64,000 nucleotides of DNA, taken from assembly GCA_964602985.1 (NCBI GenBank), contig CAZRTJ010000020.1, positions 1-64,000 on the forward strand, in the 5' to 3' direction. This stretch comes from CAYZJB01 sp964602985. GTDB lineage: Bacteria > CLD3 > SB21. The notes beneath the pieces were generated by a model. It was not told the origin of the DNA, made no database searches, and saw only the letters and a list, made by a program, of their open reading frames with translations. Position numbers and translations under genes: made by a program. Positions 43,365 through 53,100 of this stretch are shown here, piece by piece. How positions within the stretch are numbered: the stretch's first letter is position 1; every line of letters begins with the position of its first letter.

Positions 43365-44467
43365 CGCACCTTAAACGTCGTCAGGGTGAGCAACGCGCAC
43401 AAGACCGCCATGATCCAGAAACGCGTCACGACTTTGGATTCGTGCCATCCTTTGAGTTCGAAATGGTGATGGAGAGGCGCCATTCTCAGAATGCGTCGCC
43501 CTTCCCCGTATTTCTTCTTCGTATACTTAAAGTACTGCACCTGCAGAATCACCGAGAGGGTCTCCGCGACAAACACGCCGCCGATGATCGGTAAGAGCAG
43601 TTCTTTCTTAATGAGAATAGCAATCGTTCCCAGCGCGCTTCCCAAGGCCAGCGCTCCGGTGTCGCCCATAAAAACCTGAGCGGGATAGGAATTGTACCAT
43701 AGAAATCCCAGACCAGCTCCCAGCAACGCCGCGCAGAAGATCGTGAGTTCGGCGCCTTTGGGGAGGAAGAGGATGTTCAGGTAATCGCTGTAGATCGCAT
43801 TGCCGCTCACGTAGCAGATCACGGCCAGGGCGGCAAACGCGATGGACACAACGCCGATCGCGAGCCCGTCCAGACCGTCCGTGAGATTGACCGCATTCGA
43901 ACATGCCGTGATGACAATCACGACCATCGGGATATAGAGAATTCCATAGTCCAAATTCATGTCCTTGACAAACGGAATCGTCGTGATCGTCGCATACGGT
44001 TCGAAGACCGGCGATAGTACAATCACCGAGCCGATCACAATTCCGAGCGTCATTTGCCCGATCATCTTGTAGCGCGCGACCAGTCCCGCCTTTAATTTCC
44101 TGATCGTCTTCAGATAGTCGTCCATGAACCCGACGGCGCCCATCCAAATCGTCGCGATCAGGATGAGGATCACATACAGATTGGACAGATCCGCCCACAT
44201 CAAGGTCGGAAGAAGGGTCGATGCCAGAATGATCAGACCGCCCATCGTCGGCGTTCCTTTCTTCGACAGGTGACTCTGCGGCCCGTCGTCGCGGATCTCT
44301 TCCCCGATCTGTTTTTTGCGCAATCGCCCGATAATCGCCGGGCCCACAAACAGACTGATCGCAAGCGCCGTCACCGCCGCCATGGCCGCGCGAAATGTGA
44401 TGAAACGAAACAAATTCTGTCCGGCCAGATCGTATTTGACAAACAATTCATAGATCAGATAAAACAT
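43361..44467 (-). CDS. mraY: Phospho-N-acetylmuramoyl-pentapeptide transferase
   Basis: A 368-residue membrane enzyme with about ten helices. The signatures are KKGTPTMGGLIILASTL, GFMDDYLKTIRKLKAGLVARYKMIGQ (Asp-rich active-site motif), NAVNLTDGLDGLAIGV and FMGDTGALALGSALG, then MAPLHHHFELKGWHESKVVTRFWI. It forms lipid I from UDP-MurNAc-pentapeptide and undecaprenyl phosphate. Standard position between murF and murD. Confidence 0.98.
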   Translation of the reverse strand: MFYLIYELFVKYDLAGQNLFRFITFRAAMAAVTALAISLFVGPAIIGRLRKKQIGEEIRDDGPQSHLSKKGTPTMGGLIILASTLLPTLMWADLSNLYVILILIATIWMGAVGFMDDYLKTIRKLKAGLVARYKMIGQMTLGIVIGSVIVLSPVFEPYATITTIPFVKDMNLDYGILYIPMVVIVITACSNAVNLTDGLDGLAIGVVSIAFAALAVICYVSGNAIYSDYLNILFLPKGAELTIFCAALLGAGLGFLWYNSYPAQVFMGDTGALALGSALGTIAILIKKELLLPIIGGVFVAETLSVILQVQYFKYTKKKYGEGRRILRMAPLHHHFELKGWHESKVVTRFWIMAVLCALLTLTTFKVR

Positions 44468-44469
44468 AC

Positions 44470-45801
44470 TCAGCTCATCGCCTCCAGGATTCTCTCCATC
44501 TGCATGCCGCGCGATCCCTTCACCAGGACGACATCCTCCGGTCGGAGGAACGACCGCAACTCCCGCGTCAAGTCTTCGTGTGCGTCAAAGTGCATCGTCT
44601 GTGCACCGGCTGCCGCCTCGCGGAATCCCGCCCCCAGTAAAAAGATACCGTCCAGTTTCAGATCGACCGCGATTTCCACGATGCGGCGGTGTGCGTCCGT
44701 CGATTGCGGTCCCAGTTCCAGCATATCGCCCAGTACGGCGATTCGCCTGCGACCCTTCATTCGCGACAGCATGTCCAGCGCCGCTGTCATCGACTCGGGA
44801 CTGGCGTTGTACGTGTCGTTGATGAAACGACATCCGCGGAGGACCCGCACCGAGCCGCGATTGGCAAGTCCTTCAAAATGCTCCAACGCATCGCGAAGCG
44901 GATCCATTTCGATGCCCAGCGAATATCCGACGGCCGCGGCCATCAGCGCATTCATCGCATGATGACGACCCGGCAGGCTCAATTGCATCTCGAACTCAGA
45001 TGCGTCCGGCGTGCGCACACGAACCCGCACGCACGCGGCGTCGTTCTCATCAAGAATGTCGCCGCGAAAATCAGCCGCCTCTTTCATGCTGACCGTGACC
45101 AACCCCTTCTTGATCTCCGCATGCGGTCGCACGCGGGCATCGTCGAGATTGACAAACCGGACACCGTCCTCCGTCAGGTAGTCAAACAAGGCGAGCTTGG
45201 TCGACACGAGATGGTCACTGGCGCCAAATTTCTCCATGTGCGCCGTCCCGATATTCGTGATGAGTCCGCTGTCGGGCAGGGCGATGCGGCAGAGGAATTC
45301 GATGTCGCCCGGACGATCGGCGCCCATTTCCAAAATGACCGCCTGCGTATCGGCCGTCATCCGCAAGAGCGTCAACGGAACGCCGATTTCATTGTTTTGA
45401 TTTCCTTCGGTGGCGATGCTGGTATATGCGCGCGACAAAACGGCATGAATCATTTCCTTGCAGGTCGTCTTGCCGTTGGAGCCGGTGATGGCCAGCACGG
45501 TCGCGTCGAACTTCCGCCGATGCCGGGTCGCCAGCCTCTGCAGGGCGGTCAGCGGATCGTCCACGGCGACGACCGGAAACTGTTTTCGGTCCGGCCACTC
45601 CCGACGGACGATCGACACCGCGCCCGCGGCCGCGGCGTTTCGGACAAAGGAATGCCCGTCTGTCCGCGCCCCGGGCAGACAGACAAAAACGTCTCCCGCC
45701 TGCACGGTGCGACTGTCGATCTTCACGGTACCACCCGACCAATCTGTCGGCACATTCTCGACATCTCCTATCGATTCTAAATCACGACGCGAAAGGGACA
45801 T
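44470..45801 (-). CDS. murF: UDP-N-acetylmuramoyl-tripeptide-D-Ala-D-Ala ligase
   Basis: The 443-residue Mur ligase has VKIDSRTVQAGDVFVCLPGARTDGHSF, the ATP loop VLAITGSNGKTTCKEMIHAVL, EGNQNNEIGVPLTLLRM and ILEMGADRPGDIEFLC, the last two typical of MurF, plus FINDTYNASPESMTAALDML. I took the ATG at 45801 (MSLSRRDLESI), which aligns with the family's usual beginning; an upstream TTG in frame would overlap the small ORF before it. It is preceded not by murE but by a 56-codon ORF. Confidence 0.96.
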   Translation of the reverse strand: MSLSRRDLESIGDVENVPTDWSGGTVKIDSRTVQAGDVFVCLPGARTDGHSFVRNAAAAGAVSIVRREWPDRKQFPVVAVDDPLTALQRLATRHRRKFDATVLAITGSNGKTTCKEMIHAVLSRAYTSIATEGNQNNEIGVPLTLLRMTADTQAVILEMGADRPGDIEFLCRIALPDSGLITNIGTAHMEKFGASDHLVSTKLALFDYLTEDGVRFVNLDDARVRPHAEIKKGLVTVSMKEAADFRGDILDENDAACVRVRVRTPDASEFEMQLSLPGRHHAMNALMAAAVGYSLGIEMDPLRDALEHFEGLANRGSVRVLRGCRFINDTYNASPESMTAALDMLSRMKGRRRIAVLGDMLELGPQSTDAHRRIVEIAVDLKLDGIFLLGAGFREAAAGAQTMHFDAHEDLTRELRSFLRPEDVVLVKGSRGMQMERILEAMS

Positions 45802-45845
45802 ACGCTCTGATCCACTTCGTCCATCCCATACGGCACACCGGCCGT

Positions 45846-46016
45846 CTACGACCAAAATTTTCCAGTGTCGTCATCCGGCGCTCGTTTCTTCTCACGTTCG
45901 GCACGAATCATCTCCTCCATCGCGGCATCGCTGGATGCGCGCTCGATCGACTCCCGATCGACGGTCGGATCGTAGTGGACGAATCCGCATTCCGAAGATT
46001 GATTTTCAAAATCCAT
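45846..46016 (-). CDS. 56-residue ORF in the murE position of the dcw cluster
   Basis: A short frame with a very good ribosome-binding site (GAGGAG five bases before the ATG), 14 bases after the ftsI stop and 44 bases before murF. The product MDFENQSSECGF...TGKFWS is hydrophilic and acidic with a charged helix-prone stretch (AAMEEMIRAEREKK). It has no signal peptide or membrane helix. I recognise no family. It could be a true small protein or a spacer that maintains translation through the gap left by murE. Confidence 0.5.
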   Translation of the reverse strand: MDFENQSSECGFVHYDPTVDRESIERASSDAAMEEMIRAEREKKRAPDDDTGKFWS

Positions 46017-46030
46017 ATCGACTCCTCGCT

Positions 46031-48172
46031 CTACAGAGACGTTCGACAGTGAAGAACGCACGCCGTGCCTTCCGGGAGACGAGATCCCGGCGCCGGCAGT
46101 TGATTCATCACAAATCCGCTGCCTCGGACTTTGACGTCCAGTCCTTCGGCGTGCATCTTGTTAATCGCCATGCGGACACTGAGACCCCGCACGTCGGGGA
46201 CGCGCCGCGATTGTTTGTCCTTGGACAGATTGGCCTCGCCCATTTCGCTTTCCTGCAGACTCGTCGTCGTGCGCAGAATCACGCGTCTCTGCCCGGCGTC
46301 TCCGGTCCACTCCTGGCCCACGACCATATCTCCCTCGCCCACGACATCAAAATCGATGGCAAGTTTGTGCAAGACATTCGTCGCGGCCTCGACCGTCAGG
46401 TAGGCGAGATTCGGAATATCCTGAATCGGAGATTCCTGCGGTTCGGCGGCGGCCATGGCGCGATGAATCTGGCGAGCGTAGTCATCACCGGAGTTGATGA
46501 TCTTCTCGACGATGGATCGCGCAGTCACCGCGGCGGAGACCTCTCCCCAAATGCTTTTCCGCGGATTGTTGACAATCACCAGAAAGACCAACTGCGGCTG
46601 ATTCGCCGGAAAGAAGCCGACAAACGAGGCGGTGAATTTGTCTGTGGCGTATTTTCCATTTTCTATCTTCTGCGCGGTTCCCGTTTTACCGGCCATGTGA
46701 ACGCCTTCGATGGACGCCCGTCTGCCGGTGCCCGTTTCCACGACGCCTTCGAGCATCGAGGCGACCTTCGTCATCGCGGCACGAGAAGCGACCGTGCGAA
46801 TCACCCGCGGTTCGTTTTGCAGCAGAATCGTGCCGTCGGGCGACTCCACCGTGCGGACGATGTACGGCCGCATCAGCGTTCCGCCGTTGGCGATGGCGCC
46901 ATACGCATTGGCAAGCTGGAGGGCGGTCACGCCGACCTCTTGTCCGATGGAGATCATGGGAAGCGACAGACCCGACCAGTCGGTCGGAAATTTCAAGTCA
47001 CCCGGAATTTCTCCTTCCAGGTCCACACCGGTTTCCGTACCGAAGCCAAAGGCGCGGACGTATTGAAACAACCGGTCGGGACCGAGACGCTGAGCAACCT
47101 TGATGGTACCAATGTTCGAAGATTTGCTGACCACTTGCGCAAACGAAAGTGTGCCGTGTTTTTTTGAGTCGTGGATCCGGTGACCGTAGATCGTCAGGAC
47201 GCCGTTCTCGCAATTCAGCAGTTCATCCGGCTGAACGACCCCCTCTTCCAATGCGGCCGCGGCCGTGATGGCCTTGAACGTCGAACCGGGTTCGTACATG
47301 TCCGTGATGGCGCGATTGCGAAAGACTGCCGGCGATGCCTTTTCGGGAAATGCCGGATCAAAACCCGGCGCGTACGCCATGGCAAGAATTTCTCCGGTTC
47401 GCGGATTCATGATAATCACCATGCCATCGTCCGCCCGGTATTCGTCCACGGTCTTGGTCAATTCCGTATACGCGACCGATTGATAGTACGCGTCGATGGT
47501 CAGGGTGACGTGGTTGCCGTGAATCGGATCTTCGTGCGGATAGTCCGGACTCGGATGAAGACGACCGAGCGCATCCGCCTGCAAAATCGCCCATCCATCG
47601 CGGCCCGCCAGTTCGTCATCCAAAGATTGTTCGATGCCGGAAAGTCCTTTTTGGTCGATATCTGTGAACCCCAACAACTGTCCGGCGGCCGCCGAGTACG
47701 GGTACTGTCTGCGCAGCGACTGCAGCCGGATCAGACCGCGTATGGAATCGGGAACCCGATCCGCCAGAGACTGAGGCACGCGACGTTCCAACCAGACAAA
47801 CGACGTGTTCTTTTGCAGTTTGGCCTGGTAGTCGACATTCGGTTTTTGGAAGAGCCTCGCCATCTGCGCTGAGAGGATCGGTTTGTGCCGCTCGGCCATC
47901 ATGTGGGGGTCGGCCGCAAACGAATAATTGATCAGGTTCACGACCAATTTGTTCTTGTTGCGGTCGTAAATCGTACCGCGTTCCGCCTCGACTTTCACGC
48001 GGCGTTCGTACTGACGCTTGGCCATGTGTTCGTACTCTGCATGGTCCACGACTTGCACTTGCACCAGTCGGATGATCAGGATCAGACTCCAGACCAGAAG
48101 CGAGACGGTCAGGAACAGGAGCCGGGAGGCTTTGCGTTTGATCTCGGGAGCCACAGTCTTTTCGTCAGCCAT
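46031..48172 (-). CDS. ftsI: Septal class B penicillin-binding protein with two PASTA domains (FtsI/SpoVD type)
   Basis: A 713-residue protein. One membrane anchor (LFLTVSLLVWSLILIIRLVQVQVV) precedes the class B dimerisation domain (RGTIYDRNKNKLVVNL). The transpeptidase motifs are EPGSTFK (Ser297, Lys300), SSN (351-353) and AGKTGTAQK (KTG 496-498). Two PASTA repeats form the C-terminus (from about 590: DIPNLAYLTVEAATNVLHKL..., and RRVPDVRGLSVRMAINKMHAEGL...). It cross-links septal peptidoglycan with FtsW. PASTA repeats on the division PBP are typical of Gram-positives and some FCB bacteria. The ATG at 48172 lies just after ftsL's stop. Confidence 0.95.
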   Translation of the reverse strand: MADEKTVAPEIKRKASRLLFLTVSLLVWSLILIIRLVQVQVVDHAEYEHMAKRQYERRVKVEAERGTIYDRNKNKLVVNLINYSFAADPHMMAERHKPILSAQMARLFQKPNVDYQAKLQKNTSFVWLERRVPQSLADRVPDSIRGLIRLQSLRRQYPYSAAAGQLLGFTDIDQKGLSGIEQSLDDELAGRDGWAILQADALGRLHPSPDYPHEDPIHGNHVTLTIDAYYQSVAYTELTKTVDEYRADDGMVIIMNPRTGEILAMAYAPGFDPAFPEKASPAVFRNRAITDMYEPGSTFKAITAAAALEEGVVQPDELLNCENGVLTIYGHRIHDSKKHGTLSFAQVVSKSSNIGTIKVAQRLGPDRLFQYVRAFGFGTETGVDLEGEIPGDLKFPTDWSGLSLPMISIGQEVGVTALQLANAYGAIANGGTLMRPYIVRTVESPDGTILLQNEPRVIRTVASRAAMTKVASMLEGVVETGTGRRASIEGVHMAGKTGTAQKIENGKYATDKFTASFVGFFPANQPQLVFLVIVNNPRKSIWGEVSAAVTARSIVEKIINSGDDYARQIHRAMAAAEPQESPIQDIPNLAYLTVEAATNVLHKLAIDFDVVGEGDMVVGQEWTGDAGQRRVILRTTTSLQESEMGEANLSKDKQSRRVPDVRGLSVRMAINKMHAEGLDVKVRGSGFVMNQLPAPGSRLPEGTACVLHCRTSL

Positions 48173-48173
48173 A

Positions 48174-48635
48174 CTACTTCTTTGACGTTTCGAGGAATTC
48201 TGAGAGATCCGGGTCCAGTGGGAGCACACCGGGTTTCTGTCCGTGCGGTTTCATGCCGAGTTGGTCGCGGGCGATCTTCTCGATCCGTTCGTAGGCCGAC
48301 AGGCTCGCGATCTCCACGATCAGCGCCTCGTTTCGTTTGGAGATTTCCAAACGCACGTTTTTCAGCCGTTCGATTTCTGTCAGACGCGTGCGCACGTAGG
48401 TTGTTTCCCAGATCCAGGCCGTCATCATAACGGAGACGACCCCAAAAGCGAGGAACATTCGCAGCGGCGTCCAGACAGTCACCCTGGGTGCGGCGGCAGG
48501 CGCTTCCGTCTTGGGCTCGACGCGCGGGACGTCGGTCGGTTTGCGGGTGTATCGCTCGTAGGAATGCGGCTGGCGATTCTCGCTTTTGCGAAAAGAATTT
48601 GTAAAATCAACGCCGGTAAGCGGTCGCACACTCAT
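48174..48635 (-). CDS. ftsL: FtsL-like cell-division protein
   Basis: A 153-residue bitopic protein. A roughly 55-residue basic, Pro-rich cytoplasmic part precedes one membrane helix (PLRMFLAFGVVSVMMTAWIWETTYV), which continues into a coiled coil (RLTEIERLKNVRLEISKRNEALIVEIASLSAYERIEKIARDQLGM). This layout and its position between rsmH and ftsI identify FtsL. It helps activate septal synthesis with FtsQ/FtsB. The cytoplasmic part is longer than usual. Confidence 0.85.
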   Translation of the reverse strand: MSVRPLTGVDFTNSFRKSENRQPHSYERYTRKPTDVPRVEPKTEAPAAAPRVTVWTPLRMFLAFGVVSVMMTAWIWETTYVRTRLTEIERLKNVRLEISKRNEALIVEIASLSAYERIEKIARDQLGMKPHGQKPGVLPLDPDLSEFLETSKK

Positions 48636-49513
48636 GGGAGGTCGTTTCGTTTTTCAGCGGCGCGGAGTTTCGCGCTTCGCGCCCGCGGATTGTTCTTCAT
48701 TTCCTCCGTCGAAGGAACCATGGGTTTCTTGGTCAGCAACGTCAGCACACGATTTTTACTTTCTTCCCGAAAGAAGTTTTTCACGATTCGGTCCTCCAGC
48801 GAGTGGTAACTCAGGATGACCACGCGTCCGCCCGGTCGCATCATCGCCACGCCGTCCTGCAAGACCTGACGAAGATTATCCAACTCCCGATTGACTTCGA
48901 TACGAAGCGCTTGAAAGACGCGCGACAACGACTTGTTTGCGTGCCTCGCTGGAATCACGGACGTGATCGCATCGGCCAACTCCTGCGTGGATTCGATCCT
49001 TTTCTTCTGTCGTCGTTTCACAATCGCTTTCGCTATTCGTCTGGACAATCGTTCTTCGCCAAACTCATACATCACGTTGGCCAGCGTGGTTTCGTCGTAC
49101 TGGTTGACGACCTCGCGGGCGTCCGGACCTTCGTCGCCCATTCGCATGGACAGTGGAGCGTCCATGCGATAGCTGAATCCTTTGGCCGCCCGGTCCAGCT
49201 GACGGGAAGAGACGCCCAAGTCCAACAGCAATCCGTCGATGGCGACGATCCCCAGCCGGAGGAGACGTTCTTTCAGGTGACGAAAATTGCCATGAATCAG
49301 CGTCAGTCGCTCCGTGGGCAACGTCTCCGTGACGAAACGAATCGCCTCGGCGTCGGCGTCAAACGCAATCACGCGGCACTCCTCCTGCGACGCCAGAATC
49401 GCACGCGTGTGTCCGCCACCGCCCAGCGTGCCATCCACGATGTGCATGCCGCGCGAGGGCCGGAGAAAATCGATACACGTTTGTAAAAGAACAGGGGTAT
49501 GGTAGTTCTCCAT
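48632..49513 (-). CDS. rsmH: 16S rRNA (cytosine-1402-N4)-methyltransferase
   Basis: The 293-residue product shows HTPVLLQTCIDFLRPSRGMHIVDGTLGGGGHTRAIL (SAM motif I), LLDLGVSSRQLDRAAKGFSYRMDAPLSMRMGD, and FQALRIEVNRELDNLRQVL, GRVVILSYHSLEDRIVKNFF, all characteristic of RsmH/MraW. It methylates C1402 in the ribosomal P site. Its ATG shares one base with the mraZ stop (TGATG). Confidence 0.97.
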   Translation of the reverse strand: MENYHTPVLLQTCIDFLRPSRGMHIVDGTLGGGGHTRAILASQEECRVIAFDADAEAIRFVTETLPTERLTLIHGNFRHLKERLLRLGIVAIDGLLLDLGVSSRQLDRAAKGFSYRMDAPLSMRMGDEGPDAREVVNQYDETTLANVMYEFGEERLSRRIAKAIVKRRQKKRIESTQELADAITSVIPARHANKSLSRVFQALRIEVNRELDNLRQVLQDGVAMMRPGGRVVILSYHSLEDRIVKNFFREESKNRVLTLLTKKPMVPSTEEMKNNPRARSAKLRAAEKRNDLP

Positions 49514-49953
49514 CAGGAGAACACCCGCATCTGACCGGCGGTCTTTTCGAGATCAAATCCTTCGTGCACGTTGCGATACGTTTCGGGATTCCACACCTCG
49601 ATCCAATTCAACATCCCGATGATCACGATGTCCTTTTCGATGCCGGCAAATTTTAACAGCGGCTCCGGAACGACAATCCGTCCTTGCTTGTCCAGCTGAT
49701 CTTCTTCCGCGTTGCCGGTGATCAGACGGATGAACTTCCTCGTGTCGGCGTCGAGTATGGACAGATTGCGCATGCGGTCCTCGAGTCCTCGCCATTCGGA
49801 CATCGGATACAGGTAGATGCAGCGCTCAAACCCGCGCGTCATGACCACGGTGTCATGGTCCTCCGTGAGAAACGCCGCGCGCATTTTCGCCGGAACATTC
49901 AGACGATTCTTCGGATCCAACGTGTGATGATACCGACCTTTGAAGGAAGCCAT
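49513..49953 (-). CDS. mraZ: Division/cell-wall cluster transcriptional repressor MraZ
   Basis: A 146-residue protein with two AbrB-like swapped-hairpin repeats: FKGRYHHTLDPKNRLNVPAKMRAAF and the second centred on EDQLDKQGRIVVPEPLLKFAGIEKDIVIIGMLNWIEVW. MraZ binds direct repeats in its own promoter and tunes the dcw operon. I use the ATG at 49953; a TTG four codons earlier keeps the frame open. Two TGGGT boxes lie within 30 bases upstream. Confidence 0.95.
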   Translation of the reverse strand: MASFKGRYHHTLDPKNRLNVPAKMRAAFLTEDHDTVVMTRGFERCIYLYPMSEWRGLEDRMRNLSILDADTRKFIRLITGNAEEDQLDKQGRIVVPEPLLKFAGIEKDIVIIGMLNWIEVWNPETYRNVHEGFDLEKTAGQMRVFS

Positions 49954-49964
49954 CGTGAAATTCA

Positions 49965-50019
49965 ACCCACTTTAACCCACTATTAAGGCTAAATTCAATA
50001 TTATGCCGCACATTGTCAA
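49965..50019 (-). promoter_or_regulatory. mra/dcw operon promoter region with MraZ-type TGGGT boxes
   Basis: Reading leftward, TTGACA at 50019-50014 is a consensus -35; a good -10 is not obvious at 17 bases (GAATTT), so the exact start is uncertain. TGGGT at 49979-49975 and 49969-49965 are separated by five bases (10-base period), as in the MraZ operators described in E. coli (TGGGN repeats with five-base spacers). An isolated third TGGGT lies at 50097-50093. Confidence 0.65.
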
Positions 50020-50152
50020 GCAAAATTATTCTTAATTCATTGTATTTTCTGATTTAGCGAAATATCCTGAGAACGGGGAGAGTGGACGATTAACCCACTG
50101 CTTCGTCTTGTCCAGATGGAGCGTTCGCAATCCTCCATGTGTCTGCGCAGAC

Positions 50153-50182
50153 GCGGTCGTCGAGCGAAGTCGAGACGACCGC
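50153..50182. repeat. Stem-loop repeat GCGGTCGTC...GACGACCGC
   Basis: A perfect nine-base inverted repeat with a 12-base loop (GAGCGAAGTCGA), next to a 12-base palindrome GTCTGCGCAGAC at about 50141-50152, between mraZ and the sensor-kinase stop. No T-run follows on either strand, so it reads as a dispersed REP-like element more than a terminator, though it could still act as one. Confidence 0.5.
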
Positions 50183-50195
50183 TTCCCGGCTAGAA

Positions 50196-53100
50196 TTACT
50201 TCTGTTCACGTGGAATGGAAAAACTAAACGTGGATCCGCGTCCGAGTTGGCTCTTCACCCACACACGGCCGCCGTGTAGTTCGACGATTTTTTTCACGAT
50301 CGCAAGACCCAATCCGGTACTGGGTTCCCCGGCGGTCGGCTTGGCGCTCAGGCGTCCGAAGGATGTAAAGGCTTTTTCCAGATCGGCATCCGACAGCCCC
50401 TGACCGGAATCTTCGATATGCATCAGGATGTCTGTGGGGACGGCCTCGCAGGATACATGGACGCGTCCGCCGGGATGAGTGTACTTGATCGCGTTCGACA
50501 GCAAATTATCGATCACCTCGCGCATCCGGTGCGAGTCGAGCCGCACCTCCGGCAATCGGCGATCCTCCACGATCAACGCGATGCCCTTTTGTTCGGCGTA
50601 GCGTCGATGCAGTCGCTCACATTCCTTCACGAGTCTCTGGAGATCGTCCGGTTGCCGATCGAGATGGAGTTTTCCGGATTCAATCGCCGCCAAATCCAGC
50701 AGACTCGAAATGAGATGAGACATGGCTTCGGCCGCCTGCAACACGGTTTGCAAATCCCCGCGCGCTTCGCGTACCGATTCCGACGATTCGTGCAATTCCG
50801 TCAGAATCAAGCGGACGTATCCAATGATGCCCCCCAGCGGATTGCGCAAGTCATGCGCAACGATGCCGAGGAACTCGTTCTTGCGGTCGTTCAACTCCTC
50901 GAGCATGCGCGATTTCTGTTCCAGTTCGACGGTGCGACGGCGAACGAGTATTTCCAACTCGGCGCGTGTCTTCTCGATCCGATGCACGCGCCACCGGATG
51001 GTGCCCCACACGGAGAGGAGCGCAACCATCACCATCAACGTCGAGAACCACCAGGTCTTCCAAAACGGCGGATGAATGGTCACGTCCAACGAACTTCCCT
51101 CTTCATTCCAAATTCCATCGTTGTTGGATGCGCGGACCTGGAATCGATACTTCCCGGGATCCAAGTTGGTGTAATTGGCCACGTTGCGATTGCCGGCAAA
51201 GTGCCATGATTCGTCCAACCCCTCCAATCGATAGTAGTACTGGTTGCGCTTGGGATTGGCAAAATCCATCGCCGCAAACTCGAACGTGATGAAATTGTCA
51301 CGCGGCTTGAATTGCACCGTCTCCGAAAGCGCATGAAAGCCTTCGTACGTCAGCGACTGCCCCAGGAGGCGGACATTCGTGATGACGATTTTTGGCGGCA
51401 CAAGATTGTCACGAATTTCGCGAGGGTCAAATCGATTCATGCCGTTGTTGCCTCCCCAGAAAATCTCTCCGGACGTTGTGCGACACGGAGTATAGGGACG
51501 GGTCATGAATCCCCGGCACACCAGGCCGTCGCTCAGTGTGTAGTTGCGAAATCGACCCGTGATGGGATCAAATCGAGCCAGGCCGCGCGTCGTGCCGATC
51601 CAAAGAAAGCCGATGCCATCCTCCAAAATCCCGTACGCCGCTCCGCCGTCCGCTCCGGGATACACCGAGAACGTGCCGGACGCATCGCGACGATGGAGGC
51701 CGCCGCCGCTCGTCCCGATCCATAACTCGCCCGAGGAGGATTCGTACAACGTCGTGATCTCATTGCTGGCCAATGCGGAACGGGTATCGTAGTGGGTGAC
51801 CGCGCGGCGATTCGGATCCAGACGACTGAGCCCCTGATCCGTGTAGCCGATCCACAGCGCACCGTCCCGCGCAAGCAGAAGCGCGGAAATGAAATCACTG
51901 CGCAGCGTGGAATCCGTCGCGCGCCGCAGTTGTTCAAACCGACCCGTCGAAGGTTCACGCCGATACAGCCCGGACCCATCCGTCCCGATCCACAGACCAC
52001 CCGCTGCGTCCTCCACGATCGCGTTGATCCGGGCCGCGGGAAGTCCGGCAAATTCGTTCGTAAATCGCCGCACCGTCGGGTCGAAACGCGACAAACCCGC
52101 GGTCGTACCCACCCAGAGCATCCCCTGACGATCCAGCAGCAACGTGCGAATGCGATCGTCGACGAGGGAAGCCGGCCGTCCCGGCTCGTTTTGGAAAACC
52201 TCAAACGCCTCGGTGACCGGATCGAAACGATGCAATCCCCCGCCGTACGTGCCGATCCAGAGAAGTCGACCCGAAGAGCGATCTTCCACGATGGCGGTCA
52301 CGTCGTCGTGTCGAAGACCGTTGGGTCTGCCCCTGCGAAATTCGTAGTGGAGAAATCGTTTGCGCGGATCCCACGTGTTGACCCCCTGGCTTCCGGTGCC
52401 GATCCAGATGATCCCCCCGCGGTCTTCGTAAATCACGCGGACAAATTCATCTGTGATCCCCCAGGGGTTGTCCTCTTCATGCAGGAAATACTCGACGTTC
52501 GACCGGGAGGAATTCAATCGAATCAGTCCATGGCGAAACGTACCCATCCACAAATCGCCCGAGCGAGATTCGTGAATCGTCCGAACACGGATCGGTTCGG
52601 ATCCTGTCTTTTGCAGCAATCGATCCGCTGTTTCGACCTGACCTGTCCGCATGTGTCGCCGGTAGAGTCGACCGTGCGAGGCAATCCACATCCAGTCCTG
52701 GTGATCCGGCCGGACACAGTAGACTTTGCGATCATTTTCCGGTTGGCGCTGAAGTTCCGGCAGAACAGATCCGATCTTCCCGGTTTGGGTATCGAGTGTA
52801 TCGACTCCCCGATCGGTACCGATCCAGATTCGATCGTCGATGTCCTGATGAACACTCCACACGCGATCACTGCTCAGTCCGCTGTTGCGGGTGTGGAAAT
52901 GACGAAACTCCAGTCGTCCATCTCCTCGGCGCACGACGAGTTCGAGTCCAGCCATGAACGTCCCCAACCACGTGCGCCCCTGACGATCGACAAAGAGACT
53001 CTGGATCCGGTTATCGGCCAGACTCGAGGAGTCCGCAGGGTTGTGCTGATAAAACGTGAACGTGGCCGTGTACGGATCAAACGTTTGCAACCCGCCTTCC

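Noticed and set aside
45458..47167. 569-codon + strand open frame opposite murF and ftsI, considered as a possible replacement for murE
   Set aside because: It has no Mur ligase motifs and is antisense to two solid genes.
50153..50182. Hairpin as terminator of the sensor-kinase transcript
   Set aside because: No T-run follows the stem on either strand; kept as a repeat only.
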